Of a stretch of 64,000 bases of DNA, positions 63,691-64,000 are shown piece by piece; the first letter of the stretch is position 1; each line of letters opens with the position of its first letter. The stretch is from Neodiprion pinetum (Eukaryota; Arthropoda; Insecta; Hymenoptera; Diprionidae). Position numbers and translations under genes: made by a program. The notes under the pieces are model-generated. The model had not been told where the DNA came from and did not search any database. It saw nothing but the letters and a program-made list of their open reading frames with translations. Location of the stretch: positions 22,660,470-22,724,469 of the forward strand of contig NC_060238.1 in the NCBI RefSeq assembly GCF_021155775.2, given 5' to 3'.

Positions 63691-64000
63691 GAAAAAAATG
63701 TTGCTCCGGCTTTTTTTTTAAAATTGAAATCAGTCGATTGGAAGTGATTATCTAATTACCTGCGAAATTCTTTGCGATGATCCGTGCCCGAAATGTGTTC
63801 AAAAAGAGAAGAACAAAGAATAACGAACGGCTTTAACGCCGACGAATGAAATTTTTTTCCGTTGTGCGTGCTTCGAGCGATTGTACAACCGCTGTAGCAC
63901 ACAGAACCGGAAACGGAAACGTGCTGTTTGTTACCGGATGATTACGAACGTAGAAGCGGTTTAGTATAACTAGCTGCGTTGAAGCAGCGAACCCAGCAGG
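63691..64000. other. Intergenic spacer at window end
   Basis: I see no feature here. Confidence 0.5.

Noticed and set aside
1..64000. tRNA, rRNA, CRISPR array, LTR retrotransposon or reverse transcriptase
   Set aside because: I looked for B-box-like GGTTCGA contexts, rRNA motifs, regularly spaced repeats, long direct terminal repeats and reverse-transcriptase motifs in the translations, and found none convincing.

Overview
This is nuclear DNA from an animal, most likely an insect. The signs are short spliceosomal introns (72, 82 and 83 nt), a TATA box plus TCAGT initiator promoter, AT-rich spacer with long (GA)n, (TA)n and homopolymer tracts, and several families of small palindromic DNA transposons. 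I cannot name the species. A hymenopteran such as a sawfly would fit, but that is a guess. There are no bacterial operons, rRNA genes, CRISPR arrays or tRNA genes that I could recognise.

The window is gene-poor. I can support one complete small gene: a two-exon secreted protein of 123 residues on the + strand at 34011-34465, with its own TATA/initiator promoter and a poly(A) signal. A probable signal-peptide first exon of a second secreted or membrane protein lies at 43243-43303 (+); its other exons were not found. A broken copy of an FLVCR/SLC49-type major-facilitator transporter lies on the - strand at about 27575-26105. It keeps two relict introns but has stops, frameshifts and a large internal deletion. 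A few open stretches with splice-like borders (for example 38817-39005 on the - strand) are only candidates.

The rest is dominated by non-autonomous DNA transposons. One family has CACTGAG...CTCAGTG ends and TA target duplications; it is present six times (1348, 7737, 17427, 53308, 58764, 62198). At least eight further fold-back elements have long, diverged inverted arms and unrelated termini: 5354-5845, 6909-7604, 19034-19742 (TTAA-flanked), 39086-39480 (TA-flanked), 44064-44630, 54373-54977 (Tc1-like ends), 59800-60555 and about 62030-62765. The last has a CACTGAG element inserted at its centre. A separate pair of diverged 480-bp repeats lies at 50905-51395 and 63222-63690. The remaining spacer holds simple repeats and chance ORFs.

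I see no operon-like or multi-gene system. The most notable content is the full-length transporter pseudogene, the small orphan secreted gene, and the unusual number and variety of fold-back elements.
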